This document shows positions 37,662 through 49,655 of a stretch of DNA of 64,000 bases, piece by piece (the first letter of the stretch is position 1; every line of letters starts with the position of its first letter). Origin of the DNA: Cacajao melanocephalus (taxonomy: Eukaryota; Chordata; Mammalia; Primates; Pitheciidae); assembly GCA_963573385.1 (NCBI GenBank), contig CAUYLG010017984.1, positions 62,001 to 126,000 on the forward strand, read 5' to 3'. The notes under the pieces are model-generated. The model was not told where the DNA came from, did no database searches, and was given only the letters and a program-made list of their open reading frames with translations. The translations under genes were made by a program, and so were the position numbers.

Positions 37662-38108
37662 TGTCAACCCAAATAACAAAGAGAGACTCTGTGAAAGAAA
37701 ATGATATTTATTTGGGAATAGGGTATTGAGTGAGACTATCCTTGCCATAGTAACTACATGGTGCATTCGGTGAGGTAAAGGAAGACAAAGATTTTTAAAG
37801 GAATAATGAAAAGGATTAAGTAATTGTTAATTGTCTTTGGCTACAATAGTCGATAACAAAAGTGGCACCAATCCAAGGTTGGACAGATAGTTGCTGAGCA
37901 GACGTCCTCTTAGAAGCATTATTTTTTTATGTAAAGTTGCAGTGGGCTTTATGTAAGGTTATGGTTTTTGCAGTCTTCTGTGATAGGCATACATACATGC
38001 ACGAGAACCCTTCAGAGAGCCTTTGTAATATCATAGGCATGTGTGTTTGAGGGCCCTCCTTTCTCAACCTCCTGGCTTTATATGTTTATTTCTTGTTAGA
38101 GTTTGACA
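37662..38108 (-). mobile_element. Solo LTR of an endogenous retrovirus (ERV1-like)
   Basis: Termini TGTCAACCC (37662) and GTTTGACA (38108) form the inverted ends of an LTR of about 447 bp. On the minus strand the AATAAA polyadenylation signal is at 37707-37712, some 50 bp before the LTR 3' end, and is followed by a T-rich tract ('ctctctttgttatttggg'). Flanking tetranucleotides are CAAC (37658-37661) and CAAG (38109-38112), a probable 4-bp target duplication with one change. There are no internal viral genes, so it is a recombined solo LTR. The subfamily is not assigned. Confidence 0.7.
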
Positions 38109-38734
38109 CAAGTGACTCTGCTTTGATTCTGACAACTTAGACACTTCCACCATAGTCCTGCTACAAGATTCTGAGGTTTGATGCTGTTACAACCACCACT
38201 GATTCCTATGCAGTATTTACTGTAGTTGACTAAGCCATATGATCACTGTGGCAGAAATGATAGCACTCAACAGACATTCCACATCATGCTCTACATTTTT
38301 CATCTGCACTTGTAGTTATAAGCCCAGGCACTTGAGTGCCTGTGTGAGCCTAAGTCCCCTATTGACCTGTGTGGTATGCATAGTGTGAAAAACAGATCCT
38401 ATTTCATAAGGACACTAAAAATTTGAGTTACTTTGTTACCAGAGCATAACCCACACATCTCATCTAAATGATGTGCTACGCTTCAACACCTCTAATAAGG
38501 AGAAAAATAAAAGAAGACTTTATTGGTATAGCTACCAGAATTGAAAACAGCCTATTAAAAACCCAATAATAGCATTACTGAGATAAGACTAAAATAAGAA
38601 TAATTCTCAGAAAAGAGTATCTAGGAGAAAATTACAATTTTGGCAAGATACACTTAAAACAACTACCACACTAGTCCTACCTTTGATTTATTAATTTACC
38701 TATTTGCTTGTTTATTTTAATCAACACAAAAAAA
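38109..38734. other. Unique sequence
   Basis: No repeat was recognised. 'Caggcacttgagtgcctg' (about 38325-38342) is a nearly perfect inverted repeat. Confidence 0.4.
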
Positions 38735-39362
<628 letters not shown>

Positions 39363-39384
39363 TGATCCCCCCTTTTTTTTTTTT

Positions 39385-39631
39385 ATAAACAATACATGTG
39401 TATTTCACAAATTGTTTAAGCATCATTCTGCAGATGAAAATTTGGGTTGTTTATAGTTTGGGGCTATGATTAATAAAGCTGCTGTAAACAGTCTTCCTTG
39501 ATTCTTTTCATAAGCATATGTTTTTATTTCTCTTGGTTAAAAACCTAGTGGTGGAATCACTGAATTATACTCAGTGAATGTGTAAGGTCATAAGAAAGCA
39601 CTAGTTACTCCAAAGTTAGATCATTTTACAC
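39385..39631 (-). mobile_element. L1M LINE, 3' end, part 2
   Basis: It continues the L1M after the Alu: 'gaaaatttgggttgtttata', 'gattaataaagctgctgtaa', 'tctcttggttaaaaacctag', 'tccaaagttagatcatttta'. It stops where an opposite-strand L1 begins at about 39632. Confidence 0.75.
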
Positions 39632-40176
39632 TCAAAACAGCAATACATACATATATGGTACAATATTATTCAGCCTTAAAACACAAAGAAATCCTGGCAT
39701 TTACAACATGGATGAACCTGGATGACATGCATAAGTGAATAAACCAGATACAGAAAGGTAATTACTACATGACCTTCCAATATAAAGAATCTAAAATGAT
39801 CAACATCATAGCAGCAGAGAGTATAATGTGGTTGCCAAGGCAGAACAGAGAGAGAAAGCGGGATGTATTAGTCAAAGTGTACAAAGTTTCAGTTAGGTAA
39901 GATGAATAAGTCCTAGAGATCTAATGTACAGCATGGTGCCTGTAGTTAATAATGTATTATATAAAAATATGCTAAAAGGATAGCTCTTAAGTGTTCATAT
40001 AACAAAAAATGATGATAAATGAGAGCAAGATGAAGCTTTAGGAGGTGAGGAGTATGTTTATGGCATTGATTGTGGTAGTGGTTTCATGAGTGTGTACATA
40101 TCTCCAACTCATCAAGTTGTAGACTATGTGTATGCCATTCTTACCTCAGTAAAGAGGGTTTAAAAACGAAAAAGAT
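39632..40176 (+). mobile_element. L1MB-like LINE, 3' end, inserted head-to-head
   Basis: Sense L1: 'caatattattcagccttaaa', 'caacatggatgaacctggat', 'agcagcagagagtataatgt', 'gatgaataagtcctagagat', 'ctaatgtacagcatggtgcc', 'gattgtggtagtggtttcat', ending 'cttacctcagtaaagagggt'. A 5'-truncated copy of about 545 bp, on the opposite strand to the L1M on both sides, so it is a later insertion or a rearranged segment. Confidence 0.85.
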
Positions 40177-41490
40177 TTACTAAAGTTCCTTTCAAAGTAT
40201 TGCTTCGGAGGCATCCCACCAAGTTTTCTCCATGTTTTTGTCTGATTTTTTAATAATATGTTTCAATTTACTATATTTTCTAAAGTTCTTTGTGATTTCT
40301 TCTTTGACTCACAGGCAATCTAAAATTTTGCCATTTCATTTCCAAATATTTGGTCCTGTCTGAATCTTATTTTTATTTATAATTTAGGTATGTTGCATCC
40401 GGAAATTATACCATATAAGTTCAATCTTTTGTAAGGTGTATAGTTTTATAGTATTGCCCAGTATGTAGTATATTTTGGTAAATGTTTTATACGCACTTGG
40501 GGAAAAAAAATTCTCTAGACTTTGTGCATAGTATTCTGTATACATTAATTAGGACAAGGTAGTTGATTGTGTTATTTTGACTATATATTTACCGATTTTC
40601 GGAGGGACTAGTTGTCTATTTCTCACTTTAATCTGGCCATTTCTATAGATATTTAAACTTTGTTATTAGGTGCATACACATTTATGATTGTTATGTCTTT
40701 ATTTGAATTGAACTGTTTATAATTAATAAACATTCTCTTTTATCTCTGGTAATATTGCTTAGAAGCCTAATTTTTCTGATTCTGCTTACTATTTGCATGA
40801 TCAATACTTTTATATTCTTTTACTTCCAATCTATGTTTTAAAAGTTAAGATATATCTTGTTAAGACACAGTTTATTTTAGTGAACTTATTTGTCCAATTT
40901 GATAATCTTTGGCTTTTAATAGGAATATTTAATCCATTTACATTATAAATAATTATTTATATTATTTAAGCTTTTTACCTTGCTTTTCATTATTTTTTTG
41001 CCCCATTAATTATATGTTGCTCGATTTTTCTTCTCCCAAATTGGGTTTGGTTAATTGAATATCTTTTAGTAATACATTTTATTTCCTAAGTAGCTTTTTA
41101 GTCATAGCACTGTGTATTTTGTTAATGGTTGTTCTAGGGATTATAATATTTACCCTTAACTTGTCAATGGGTACTTGCAAATAATATTGAACAATTTCAC
41201 ATAAAATAGAGTAGTAGAAAAAGAATAATAAATCCATTTACCATCGTCCCTTGTGCGTTGGTCAAATGTTTCAAGTTTACATCTATTATAACACCCTCCT
41301 AAAACAACTTTATTGTTTTTCCTTTAAAACAATCATTTGTCTTACAAAAACTAGGAGAAGAGAAAAAAGTCTTCTCTATCTACCGACATACTTATCATCT
41401 CCAGTTTTATTTATTTCTTCTTATGGACACAAGTCTTCATCTGGAATACTTTTTATTCTGCTTAATAATATTCCTTTAGTATTTCAAGTC
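40177..41490 (-). mobile_element. L1M LINE, ORF2 N-terminal part and inter-ORF region
   Basis: Antisense L1M: 'aaagtattgcttcggaggca', 'tttccaaatatttggtcctg', 'tttgttattaggtgcataca', then the region ahead of ORF2: 'ggttgttctagggattataa', 'ttgaacaatttcacataaaa', 'cttctctatctaccgacata'. The ORF2 centre between this and the 3' parts at 38.7-39.6 kb is missing. The 116-codon plus-strand frame at 41251-41601 is antisense to it and not a gene. Confidence 0.8.
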
Positions 41491-42704
41491 TGTTTATATA
41501 CATCCCAGTGTCCCAGAGTGAACTCCCACACACCTCAGTGGTGCCATCTGCAGAGCTCTCTCTTGTCTGATACCCTACCCAACCAAATCCAGTCAAATTA
41601 GCAACACGAACCTCAATGTCTATATTCTCAACTCAGCGGCACTGCTGTGTTCTTTGGCTGTACCTTCCTGCACTGCTATCCAGAAAATTCTCCTGGGAAG
41701 AAATCCAAGGGAATGTAGAATTAATTCAGTTTCTTATCCTTCAAAAATCATTATCCTGGAATGCATATTTTCCGATGCCTGAAATATTTGCTTCATATGT
41801 TGTGTGAAGCTTTATGGTTGTTTATTTCGAGAAGGCAAACCTGGCATCACTTTCTCTATCACGGCGGGGGGGAGAGATTACACTTTAACTTTAGATGGTT
41901 GTATTAAATGTTTTATTTCTTTTCATAAAATAGCTCCTGAATGAAAAGGAGCTTTTCAAAAAAATACTAGGAATGGAAAAGCAACTGAGAAATAAAGGCA
42001 AAGTAAATTTTTGACAGTTTTTCACAGCACCATTCAAAGGATACTTTCACAGATTACTCCTAAACAATGCTGTGTGCATAAGAATTAATATTCATGGGGC
42101 AGCCCAAGAATTGTTATCAATGTACAGTTCTCTTCCAAATATTTACGGCCGTAGTATCACTTCTGCTTGGTATGGATCAGTTTTCATTGCAGTTTATTGG
42201 CAATCAGCAGTTCTTATTTGGCTCTAGTGTTTACAAACTATAATTCATTAGTCTCTTATCTTTTATTTATGAGATAGTGTCAAATGAAGGAAGGAAATCA
42301 CACACTGTTTTTGCTTGGGAGAGTTCTGCACACTAGTGTGCATTATCAGTAAGTGTGTTTAAAGTACTCATTCAGCATTACTGAACAAAGGAGGCCCAAA
42401 CTGAGAAAAGGCAGGCGGTTTTGCTGAGTTCCTGCTGTGTACAGAATGTTTGCCCGGTTACCAGTCTGATTCACTGAGAAATAATACTGAAAGGAATAGG
42501 ATTTCAAATTAGCCCATTTTACCCCCCAAAACAATGTCTTAATTTTAAATGTTTGAAGATACATGAGTTGTTGTATACATACCAAAATAACTCGCAAACG
42601 TGATAGCTCAAGTAAAGATGATAATAACAGTAGATTTCTGTGTGATGAAGTATAGTTTGGCAACATATTTTGAAATGTTTACAAAGAGGAAACACAAAAA
42701 AATA
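41491..42704. other. Unique sequence, possible conserved block
   Basis: No repeat was recognised. A run of seven G's lies near 41866. About 42000-42345 is complex and non-repetitive and includes a 16-bp palindrome. Two minus-strand frames at 42346-42758 show no motif. Confidence 0.35.
42327..42342. repeat. 16-bp perfect palindrome
   Basis: TGCACACTAGTGTGCA reads identically on both strands with no spacer. About one such palindrome is expected by chance in 64 kb. Confidence 0.95.
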
Positions 42705-42870
42705 TAGAGTGGTGAGTTGTATAGTGAAAAGCACACAGAATGAGAAGTCAGAATCCATGATCTTTCATTGCCGTTTACAATGCACACATATTTGAGCAAG
42801 ATTTTCAGTTTTCAGAACTTGTTTCTTCATCCATTAAAAAGGGGATAATATCATATGTCTTGATAACATC
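42705..42870 (+). repeat. MIR SINE remnant
   Basis: 'Tagtgaaaagcacacagaat', 'gagaagtcagaatccatgat', 'agaacttgtttcttcatcca', 'ttaaaaaggggataatatca' follow MIR order. Confidence 0.65.
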
Positions 42871-44129
42871 ACAATGTTTTTACCAACATGATGAAAAATA
42901 TATATTCTAGTATCTGAGTGTCATGATTATCTCTGAAGAGAAACAATAGGATTTTTCTTCTAATCTGTGCTCATTGTTGATTTACTGTGTTACCTTGAGA
43001 AAGGATTTAGTGCTATTTTCCAAATTCTTAAATAATGGCTACAGTATCTACTCTTTTGAGCTTACAGAGAAACAGTTGATAAAGAGAGGGAGAGCAAGAG
43101 TGAGAGAGCGAGAGGAAGTGAGAGAGAGAGAAAGAAAATCGGCCTAACTGTTTAAAGAAAAGTATTTATGGATCTGAAGATACTGTTTTAATTGTGATTG
43201 TGAATTTTTTAATGAAGAACACTTTTAAATTAAGCACACAGATATGTTCTAATTGTCTATTTTTTCCTGTATGTATCACAGAGACAATTTCCTGTCTTGT
43301 AATTGTTCATACATTTTAGTGTGCCTGTGTTCATTGTTCTATTTGTACAACATTTTATTTCTCAAATCAGTGGCAAAACATTCCTGAATGATCATTCTAA
43401 TGAGATATTTAAATTTACCCCAATAAATATGTAGAATTCTGCTACCTCAAAATATTTCTCCTTACACTGTATATATTGTTTAAATTTTTTCTGTTTTCAC
43501 CCCCCAGTAAATCTGCCTGCCACTAAAGGCCAAACAAGGAGAATTTCATATCTACTTCTTAAATACTGTTTACTGAAATATCAATGAAATGAGAATGAAA
43601 GGCTCTGGAGAAAGTTCCCTGAGCTGAGATATGATGATTTATCAAATCTAAATGAAACCCCAGGTGGAGCCCAAATTTATAATCTGAATTTAAATTACAG
43701 CATGGATTTACTTTTTATCTTTCCAGATCTTTAGAAGTTACAGCTCTATCTTTTAAACCTGTACTTGTTGCAATGTATCATTTATGTCAAATTCATACTT
43801 GGCTTACAAGACTGTATGATACAAGAGGGATCTTAAGCAATAAAATCACTTCTCTTTCAGAATGCCACTTAAAGAGCCTACTTTTATTTTTAATTCAAAA
43901 TTTTACAACTGTGCCACTAAAACAACGTTGAATAGAGGCAGGCACTACTGTAAAGCAGGAGCTAGGATAATAAACTTCTGGTAAGTAAACTGCTTCCTGG
44001 TTCCTTCATGGATTCCAGTGAAAACAGATAAAGATCCCTTAGAATGTGCAAAACTGATAACTGTTATCTCAGGCAAGCAGAATATGTTACTCATTTTATA
44101 GAAATTCAAAATATGAATGCTGAATGGCA
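42871..44129. other. Unique sequence with a GA tract
   Basis: Apart from the GA-rich tract at 43081-43138 no repeat or gene was recognised. Confidence 0.4.
43081..43138. repeat. GA-rich low-complexity tract
   Basis: An almost pure purine run of irregular 'gaga', 'gagc' and 'gaaa' units. Such tracts can form triplex DNA. Confidence 0.9.
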
Positions 44130-44275
44130 CTGTGGATAATTTAAATTGACCTGCACAGTTTATAGATGAGAAAACTGAGGCCCTGATGAACATTCTGGCT
44201 GAAGATCACAGTCAATATTTGACAAATCAATATAGTGACCGTTCCAGGGTTTCACTCCATAACACTAGTACTTTT
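44130..44275 (-). repeat. MIR SINE remnant
   Basis: Antisense MIR: 'tttatagatgagaaaactga', 'ggccctgatgaacattctgg', 'agatcacagtcaatatttga', 'gttccagggtttcactccat'. The open frame at 43945-44193 partly overlaps it. Confidence 0.65.
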
Positions 44276-44794
44276 GAATGAGCTTTACTGCTATCATGAT
44301 ATTATATCTTAAATATATCGAGTTGACTGTGTGACTAGTACTATGCTACACATGTGGGTGGTGGAGGCATAAAAATGGTAATTACATCTCTGTAAATGAG
44401 ATAACAATGCTATTCTGTTCTTTTGAGATAACTGCTAACAAACATCTACAGATGATAATAGTTGACATGGACAAAGGTTCTTAGCAAAATCAGTCAAAAT
44501 AAAAATATTTGTTCAAGAACACCCTTATTTTAATTGTGAGATAATTTTGTTTATAAACTTAATTTACTTGTTTAAGTGAATGCATGTCACTGTTGTGCAT
44601 GTTAGACGGAGATTATGATGAGCTGCTCTATTAAAGTGAATCACTGAAAAACCACAACAATAACTAAAAGACTCTATAATGGCAAATCTATTTCCAAAAT
44701 GGACATTCCTATGCACCAAAACATAAACTAAAGAAGAAATTTGATAGATTGGATTGTAGTGACCAGATGGTTAAGTTAATTCCCACCAGCATCT
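44276..44794. other. Unique AT-rich sequence
   Basis: No gene or repeat was recognised. Confidence 0.4.
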
Positions 44795-45929
44795 CATTTA
44801 CTTTATTGTTTTTTCAAATTGCAGTAAACTACATGTAACATAAAAGTTGCCATCCTAACCATTTTTAAGTGTACTGTTCAGTGGCATTAAATATACTCAC
44901 ACTGTTGTGCAACTATCACCACCATCCATCTCCATGACTCTTTTCATCTTATAAAACTAAAATTCCATACCCATTGAACAACGGTTTCTCATTCCCTGCT
45001 TCCCCAACCCCCCTCAATAAGTGTGCTTTGTCTCAGTAGTGTTAGCTATTTACCTCATATAAGTGGAATCATATAGTATTTGTCTTTTTATGACTGCTTA
45101 TTTCATTTATGATAATGTCCTTAAAATTCATGTTGTAGCATATGTCAGAATTTCCTTCCTTTTCAAGGCTGAATGAATAACGTTCTATTTTATGTATATA
45201 GCCCCATTCGTCAATGGACACTTGAGTTCCTGCCACATTTTAGCTACTTTGAATAATGTCACTATCAACATGGGTGTGTAAATGTCTCTTCAAGACCCTG
45301 CTTTCAGCTTATTTTGACATGTTCCCAGAAGTAGAATTACGATGTCATATGGTAATTCTATTTTTAATTTTTTGAGAAATAACAATACCACTGTCCACAG
45401 CAGGTATACATCTTACATTCCCATCAACATTGCACAAGGGTTTTAATTTCTCCACACCCTCACCAGCACTTGTTATTTTCTTTTGTTTTTTTCTTTATTT
45501 TTTTTTATAGTAGCCATCCTTATGGGCGTGGCACCATATCTCATTGTAGATTGGGTTTGCCTCCCTCTAATGATAAGTGATCTCAAACATCTTTGCATGT
45601 GCTTATTGGCCATCTGTGTATCTTAGTTGGAGAAATGTCTGTTTCAGTTCCTTGGCCATTTTTGACTTGGGTTTGTTGTTTTTGAGTTTTAGGAGTTCTT
45701 TATATATTCTGGATATCTGATTTTCTCTTATCAAATATTTGACTTAAAAATATTTTCTCTCATGTGGTTTGTCTTTTTACTCTGTTGCCTTTTTATTCCT
45801 TTTTACTATCTTGATGTACAATTATAAAGAATTCTACTAAAGTCTAAACTGTCTATTTTTTAATATTATTGCCTAAGTTTTTGATGTCATACCTAAGAAA
45901 TCACTGTCGAATCAAAAGTTGTGACACAT
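44795..45929 (-). mobile_element. L1M LINE, 3' end and ORF2 C-terminus
   Basis: Antisense L1M from its 3' end: 'taagtgtactgttcagtggc', 'gttgtgcaactatcaccacc', 'catataagtggaatcatata', 'tcgtcaatggacacttgagt', 'ccagcacttgttattttctt', 'cttattggccatctgtgtat', 'gagttctttatatattctgg', 'gatgtcatacctaagaaatc'. It is interrupted at 45929/45930 by a solo LTR and resumes at 46811. Confidence 0.9.
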
Positions 45930-46369
45930 TGAGACAGGATTTTTCTCAGTCCCTTCGCCGGACTCACAACAAGGGCACCCAGTTTACTTGGCCTGCTGTG
46001 CTCAACCTTGAAGGAGGGAGCATGTGAGCGAGCAAGTGTGAGTTCCAGCCAGCTGCTGCGGGTGCTGACCCAGGAGCAAGCTTCATGTGGGGCCTAAGGT
46101 ACACCCAAGTTGGGGTGCCTGCAACCCTGAAGCCCCAGAGTGGGTGTTATAGCACTCTCTTAGTTTCATTGTCTGTAGATGGTAGCATCTTAGCAGCTCA
46201 GTTGGCCCCTTGCTTCCTTGTGTGGGGTGGCTGCCCTCAGCCAGTGAGGATAAAGTGTCAGTGTGACAGCATTTTTGGGTACCTGCACTCAGTAGGTTCT
46301 GAGCTCTTGTCCAGCATCCAAGAAGAATGAGGTCACATGGACAATTGAAGGATAGTGAAAGTGGAGAAT

Positions 46370-46375
46370 TTTATT
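46370..46375 (-). promoter_or_regulatory. LTR polyadenylation signal AATAAA
   Basis: AATAAA on the minus strand within 'ctcaataaaattctcc', at the expected R-region position of the solo LTR. Confidence 0.7.
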
Positions 46376-46550
46376 GAGTGATAAAAAGGGCTCTCAGCAG
46401 AGAGGGGAGCTGGAGAAGGGGACGGGAAGGCCAGGTCATCTTCCCTGAAGTCAGGTCGTCTCTTATCTGAAGTCTGGCCATTTTCCTCAAGGTCCAGCCA
46501 GCTCCTCTGAGGTCTAGTCATCTCGCCTTCTACCAACTGAGTATGGGGTC

Positions 46551-46556
46551 TTTATA
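46551..46556 (-). promoter_or_regulatory. LTR TATA box
   Basis: TATAAA on the minus strand within 'tgcatataaagacccc'. Transcription would start about 25-30 bp further along the minus strand, near 46525. Whether it is active cannot be judged here. Confidence 0.55.
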
Positions 46557-46810
46557 TGCACAGGAGAGGGTCATGGTGGGATGTAATTAATTTTGGAAAA
46601 GGCAAAATTTCACTGGTTAATAAAAGGCACTATTCAGGAAGAACCAATCGGGAGAGAGTATGCAAACAGGAATAGAAGTTCTCACTTTGGGCTACATGTT
46701 TCTGACTGTTGCTTTTTAAATTTTATTTCATTTTTGGCTTGAAGGTGGGGTTCACCAGGGACCTGTCCCTGTCTACCTAGAATTTCTCTGCCTCCAGTTT
46801 CTATCAACAT

Positions 46811-47552
46811 CAGGCTTATTAACTTTGGGTTTTTTTTTTTTCCTGAGGTTTATAAATTTAGGTCTGATATTTAGATCCATTTTGAGGTAAGTTATGTGTA
46901 TAATGAATAAAGTAGGGTCCAAGTTCATTGTTTTTCATGTGACTATCTAGTCTTCCTGGTACCATTTATTGAAAAAACTATAATTTTCTCCATTGAATGG
47001 TCTGGGTACTCTTGTCAAAAATCATTTTACCAAATATGTGAGTGTTTATTTCTGAGCTCTCTATTACATCCATTGGTCTAAGTGTCTGTTTTTATGCTAC
47101 TATCACACTGTTTTGATTACTGTAGCTTTGCAGTATGTTTTTAAATTAGGTGGTATGAATCTTACAGTTTTATTCTTTCTTTTCAAGATTATTTTGGTAA
47201 TCCAGGCTTTGTTGAAATCCCATATGTATTTTAAGATGGGGTTTTCTATTTCTGCAAAGAAACTTATTTGGGATTTTGATGACAATTGTGTTGACTCTAT
47301 AGATCACTTTGGGTCATATCGACATTTTAACATTAAGTTTTCCAATCCGTTAGCATGAGACATATTTCCATTTAGTTCTTTTTGAAAATTTCTCTCAACA
47401 ATATTTCATAGTTTATATTGTACAAGTTTACCACCTCCTTGATTCCTAAGTTTTTTATTTTTTTATTTCAGATTGTTAATTGTTAGTGTATAAAGGTACA
47501 ACTACATTTTTTGTGCTGACTTTGTATCCTGTTACTTTGCAAATCTTAATCG
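46811..47552 (-). mobile_element. L1M LINE, ORF2 (resumed after LTR)
   Basis: It continues the same L1M: 'tttaggtctgatatttagat', 'catgtgactatctagtcttc', 'ctgttttgattactgtagct', 'ttctatttctgcaaagaaac', 'gttaattgttagtgtataaa', 'tttgtatcctgttactttgc'. It stops at about 47552 against Tigger sequence. Open frames at 47103-47358 are antisense or remnant. Confidence 0.9.
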
Positions 47553-48362
47553 TTTTGCCAGTGGAGGGTCTTGCCTTGATGTTGATGGCAGCTGACTGAT
47601 CAGGTTGGTGGTTACTCAAGTTTAGGTGGTTATGGCAATTTGTTAAGTAAGATAGGACAACAATGAAGTTTGCCCCATTAATTGACTCTTCCTTTCACAA
47701 AATATTTGTTTCATGCAATGCTGTTTGATATCATTTTACCTACAGTATAACTTCTTTCAAAATTGGAGTCAGTTTTCTCAAATCATGTCACTGCTTTATC
47801 AGTGTGTTTATGTAATATTCTAAATCATTTGTTGTCATGTTAACAATATTCACAGCTTGCTCCAAGAAAAGATTCTATCTCATAAAAACATATTCTTTTG
47901 TTCACCTATAAAAAGCAACTCTCTTATATTCAAGTTTTATCATGAGGCTGTAGCAGTTCAGTCACATCTTCCAGCTCCACTTCTGTTTCTCTTGCTGTTT
48001 CTACCACATTGGCAGTACCTTACTCCACTGAAGTCTTCATCCCCTCGTAGCCATTCCTGAGGATTGGAATCATCTTCCAAACTCTGTTAATGTTGATATT
48101 TTGTCCTTCTCTCCTGAATTACAAATGTTCTTAATAGCATTTGGAATAAAATCTAATTATTTCTGCAAGGTTTTCAATGTAGGTTTTGTTCAGATCAATC
48201 AGAGAAATTACTATCTATGACAGATATATCCTTATAAAATGTATTTCTTAAATAATAAGACTGGAAAGTCAAAGTTACTCTTTGATCCATGAGCTGCAGA
48301 ATGATTATTGTGGTACCAGCCATGAAAACAATATTCATCTCTTTGTACTCTCCATCAGAGCT
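47553..48362 (-). mobile_element. Tigger1-like DNA transposon, transposase fragment
   Basis: Antisense Tigger1 (Tc1/mariner, pogo clade) transposase: 'ggagggtcttgccttgatgt', 'tgatggcagctgactgatca', 'tttgccccattaattgactc', 'ttcaaaattggagtcagttt', 'tcacatcttccagctccact', 'tacttccttaaataataaga'-like segments, ending 'tgtactctccatcagagct'. This covers about 0.8 kb of the middle and C-terminal coding region. Both terminal inverted repeats are absent and no frame is open. It lies between two pieces of one L1M. Confidence 0.88.
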
Positions 48363-49655
48363 ATTGATGTCTATTTTCTAAACCTACTGAGACGGAATTA
48401 GCAACCTAAAACATGGTTTGTCCTTAAAAATGTCTCATGTGCTCTTGAAAGAAAAGTTTATGGTGTTGTTTTTGGGAAGAGTGTTCTGTACATTTCTGTA
48501 AGATCTAGTTGGTAAATGGTATTAAGTTCTTTATTTCCTTACATATCATCTGAGTAGACTATTAAAGTCCCCAACTATTATTATAGAACTATTTATTCTT
48601 TAATTTTGTCAGTTTTTGTTTCAGATATCTCTGTGGTCTGTTATTAGGTGCATAGGTGTTTCATTGCTACATGTTAGTGCTGTACTGAAATTTTTAGTGT
48701 ACAATATCATTTACTTTGACTCTTGTACATATTTTATTTAAAATCTATTTTAAAATCTTATATTAGTACAGTCATTTCCTTCTCTCTTTTGATTACCATT
48801 TGCATAAAATATATTTTTCCATCCTTTAACTTTCAATCTACTTGTCTTTTAATCTAAAGAGAGTCTCTTATAGATAGTATATAATTAAGTCATGTACTTT
48901 TATTCATTCTGCCATTGTCTAACTTATAATTAGATCTTGGTTCATTTATATTTAAATCAATTACTGATAAAGGATAACTTACCTCTGTCATTTTGCTATT
49001 TTTTCCTATAGGTGTCATAGTTTTTCTTGTCCCTCATTTCTGGCATTATTGTCTTCCCTTGTGTTTTTTTGTAGTGAAATGTTTAAGTTCTTTTCTCATT
49101 TACTTTTGTTTATATTTTATAGCTACTTTCTTTGTGATTACCATGGGAGTTATATCCTAAAGTTATAACACTCTAATTTAACTTAATACCAGCTGAATGT
49201 CAATGACATACAAAAATTCTGCTCTTTTAAAAGCTATGTCCCCAGGGGTTTTGGTTGTTGATACAACAGTTTCATTTTTATACATTGTGTGCCCAAAATT
49301 ATAAACAAATAATTCTTTGAAATGTCTATTAAATTATAAAGAAAACAAAATGCAGAGTTACAAACCAAAGCCATAATACTAGCTTTTAGAGTAATTTATT
49401 TTTTAATGTGTTAGTTCATTAAATTGTGTAGAAAGCAACAAATACAGTTAAAAACTAATTACAGTAATACTCGCTTTTATAATTACCTGTATTTTTATCT
49501 ATATTGAGATCTTTATTTCTTCATATATCTTCTAGTTATTGTCTTGCATCTATTCTTTCCAACCTCCAGGATTTCCTTGAGCATTTTCTGCAGGTGAGGT
49601 GTAGTGGTAACAAACTCCAGCAGCTTTATTAATCTGTAAATGCCTTAATTTCTTC
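48363..49655 (-). mobile_element. L1M LINE, ORF2 N-terminus and inter-ORF region
   Basis: It continues the L1M beyond Tigger: 'acatggtttgtccttaaaaa', 'gtgttctgtacatttctgta', 'agtccccaactattattata', 'ggtctgttattaggtgcata', then inter-ORF sequence 'gattaccatgggagttatat', 'aatgcagagttacaaaccaa', 'gtgtagtggtaacaaactcc'. Compared with the part ending at 47552, about 1 kb of ORF2 including the FADD motif is missing. Confidence 0.85.

Larger units (their letters stand above)
45930..46806 (-). mobile_element. ERV1-type solo LTR with 4-bp target duplication
   Basis: An 877-bp LTR with TG...CA ends, flanked by identical ACAT on both sides (45926-45929 and 46807-46810), the 4-bp duplication typical of class I endogenous retroviruses. 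On the minus strand U3 ends in a TATA box (TATAAA, plus 46551-46556), and the AATAAA polyadenylation signal is at 46370-46375, about 180 bp further on. That gives a standard U3-R-U5 layout. GC content is well above the surroundings. No viral gene or second LTR is present, so internal DNA was lost by LTR-LTR recombination. Open frames at 46085-46330 and 46333-46536 lie inside it and are not genes. The family is not named. Confidence 0.85.

Noticed and set aside
41251..41601. 116-codon plus-strand frame
   Set aside because: It is antisense to the inter-ORF region of a minus-strand L1M and runs out of it without any recognised domain.
46085..46536. Open frames of 81 (+) and 67 (-) codons
   Set aside because: Both lie wholly inside the solo LTR and reflect its higher GC content. 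No retroviral domain is present and LTRs do not normally encode protein.
45930..46806. A full provirus around the LTR
   Set aside because: L1M sequence flanks it directly on both sides with matching ACAT duplications, and no primer-binding site, gag, pol or env sequence is present.
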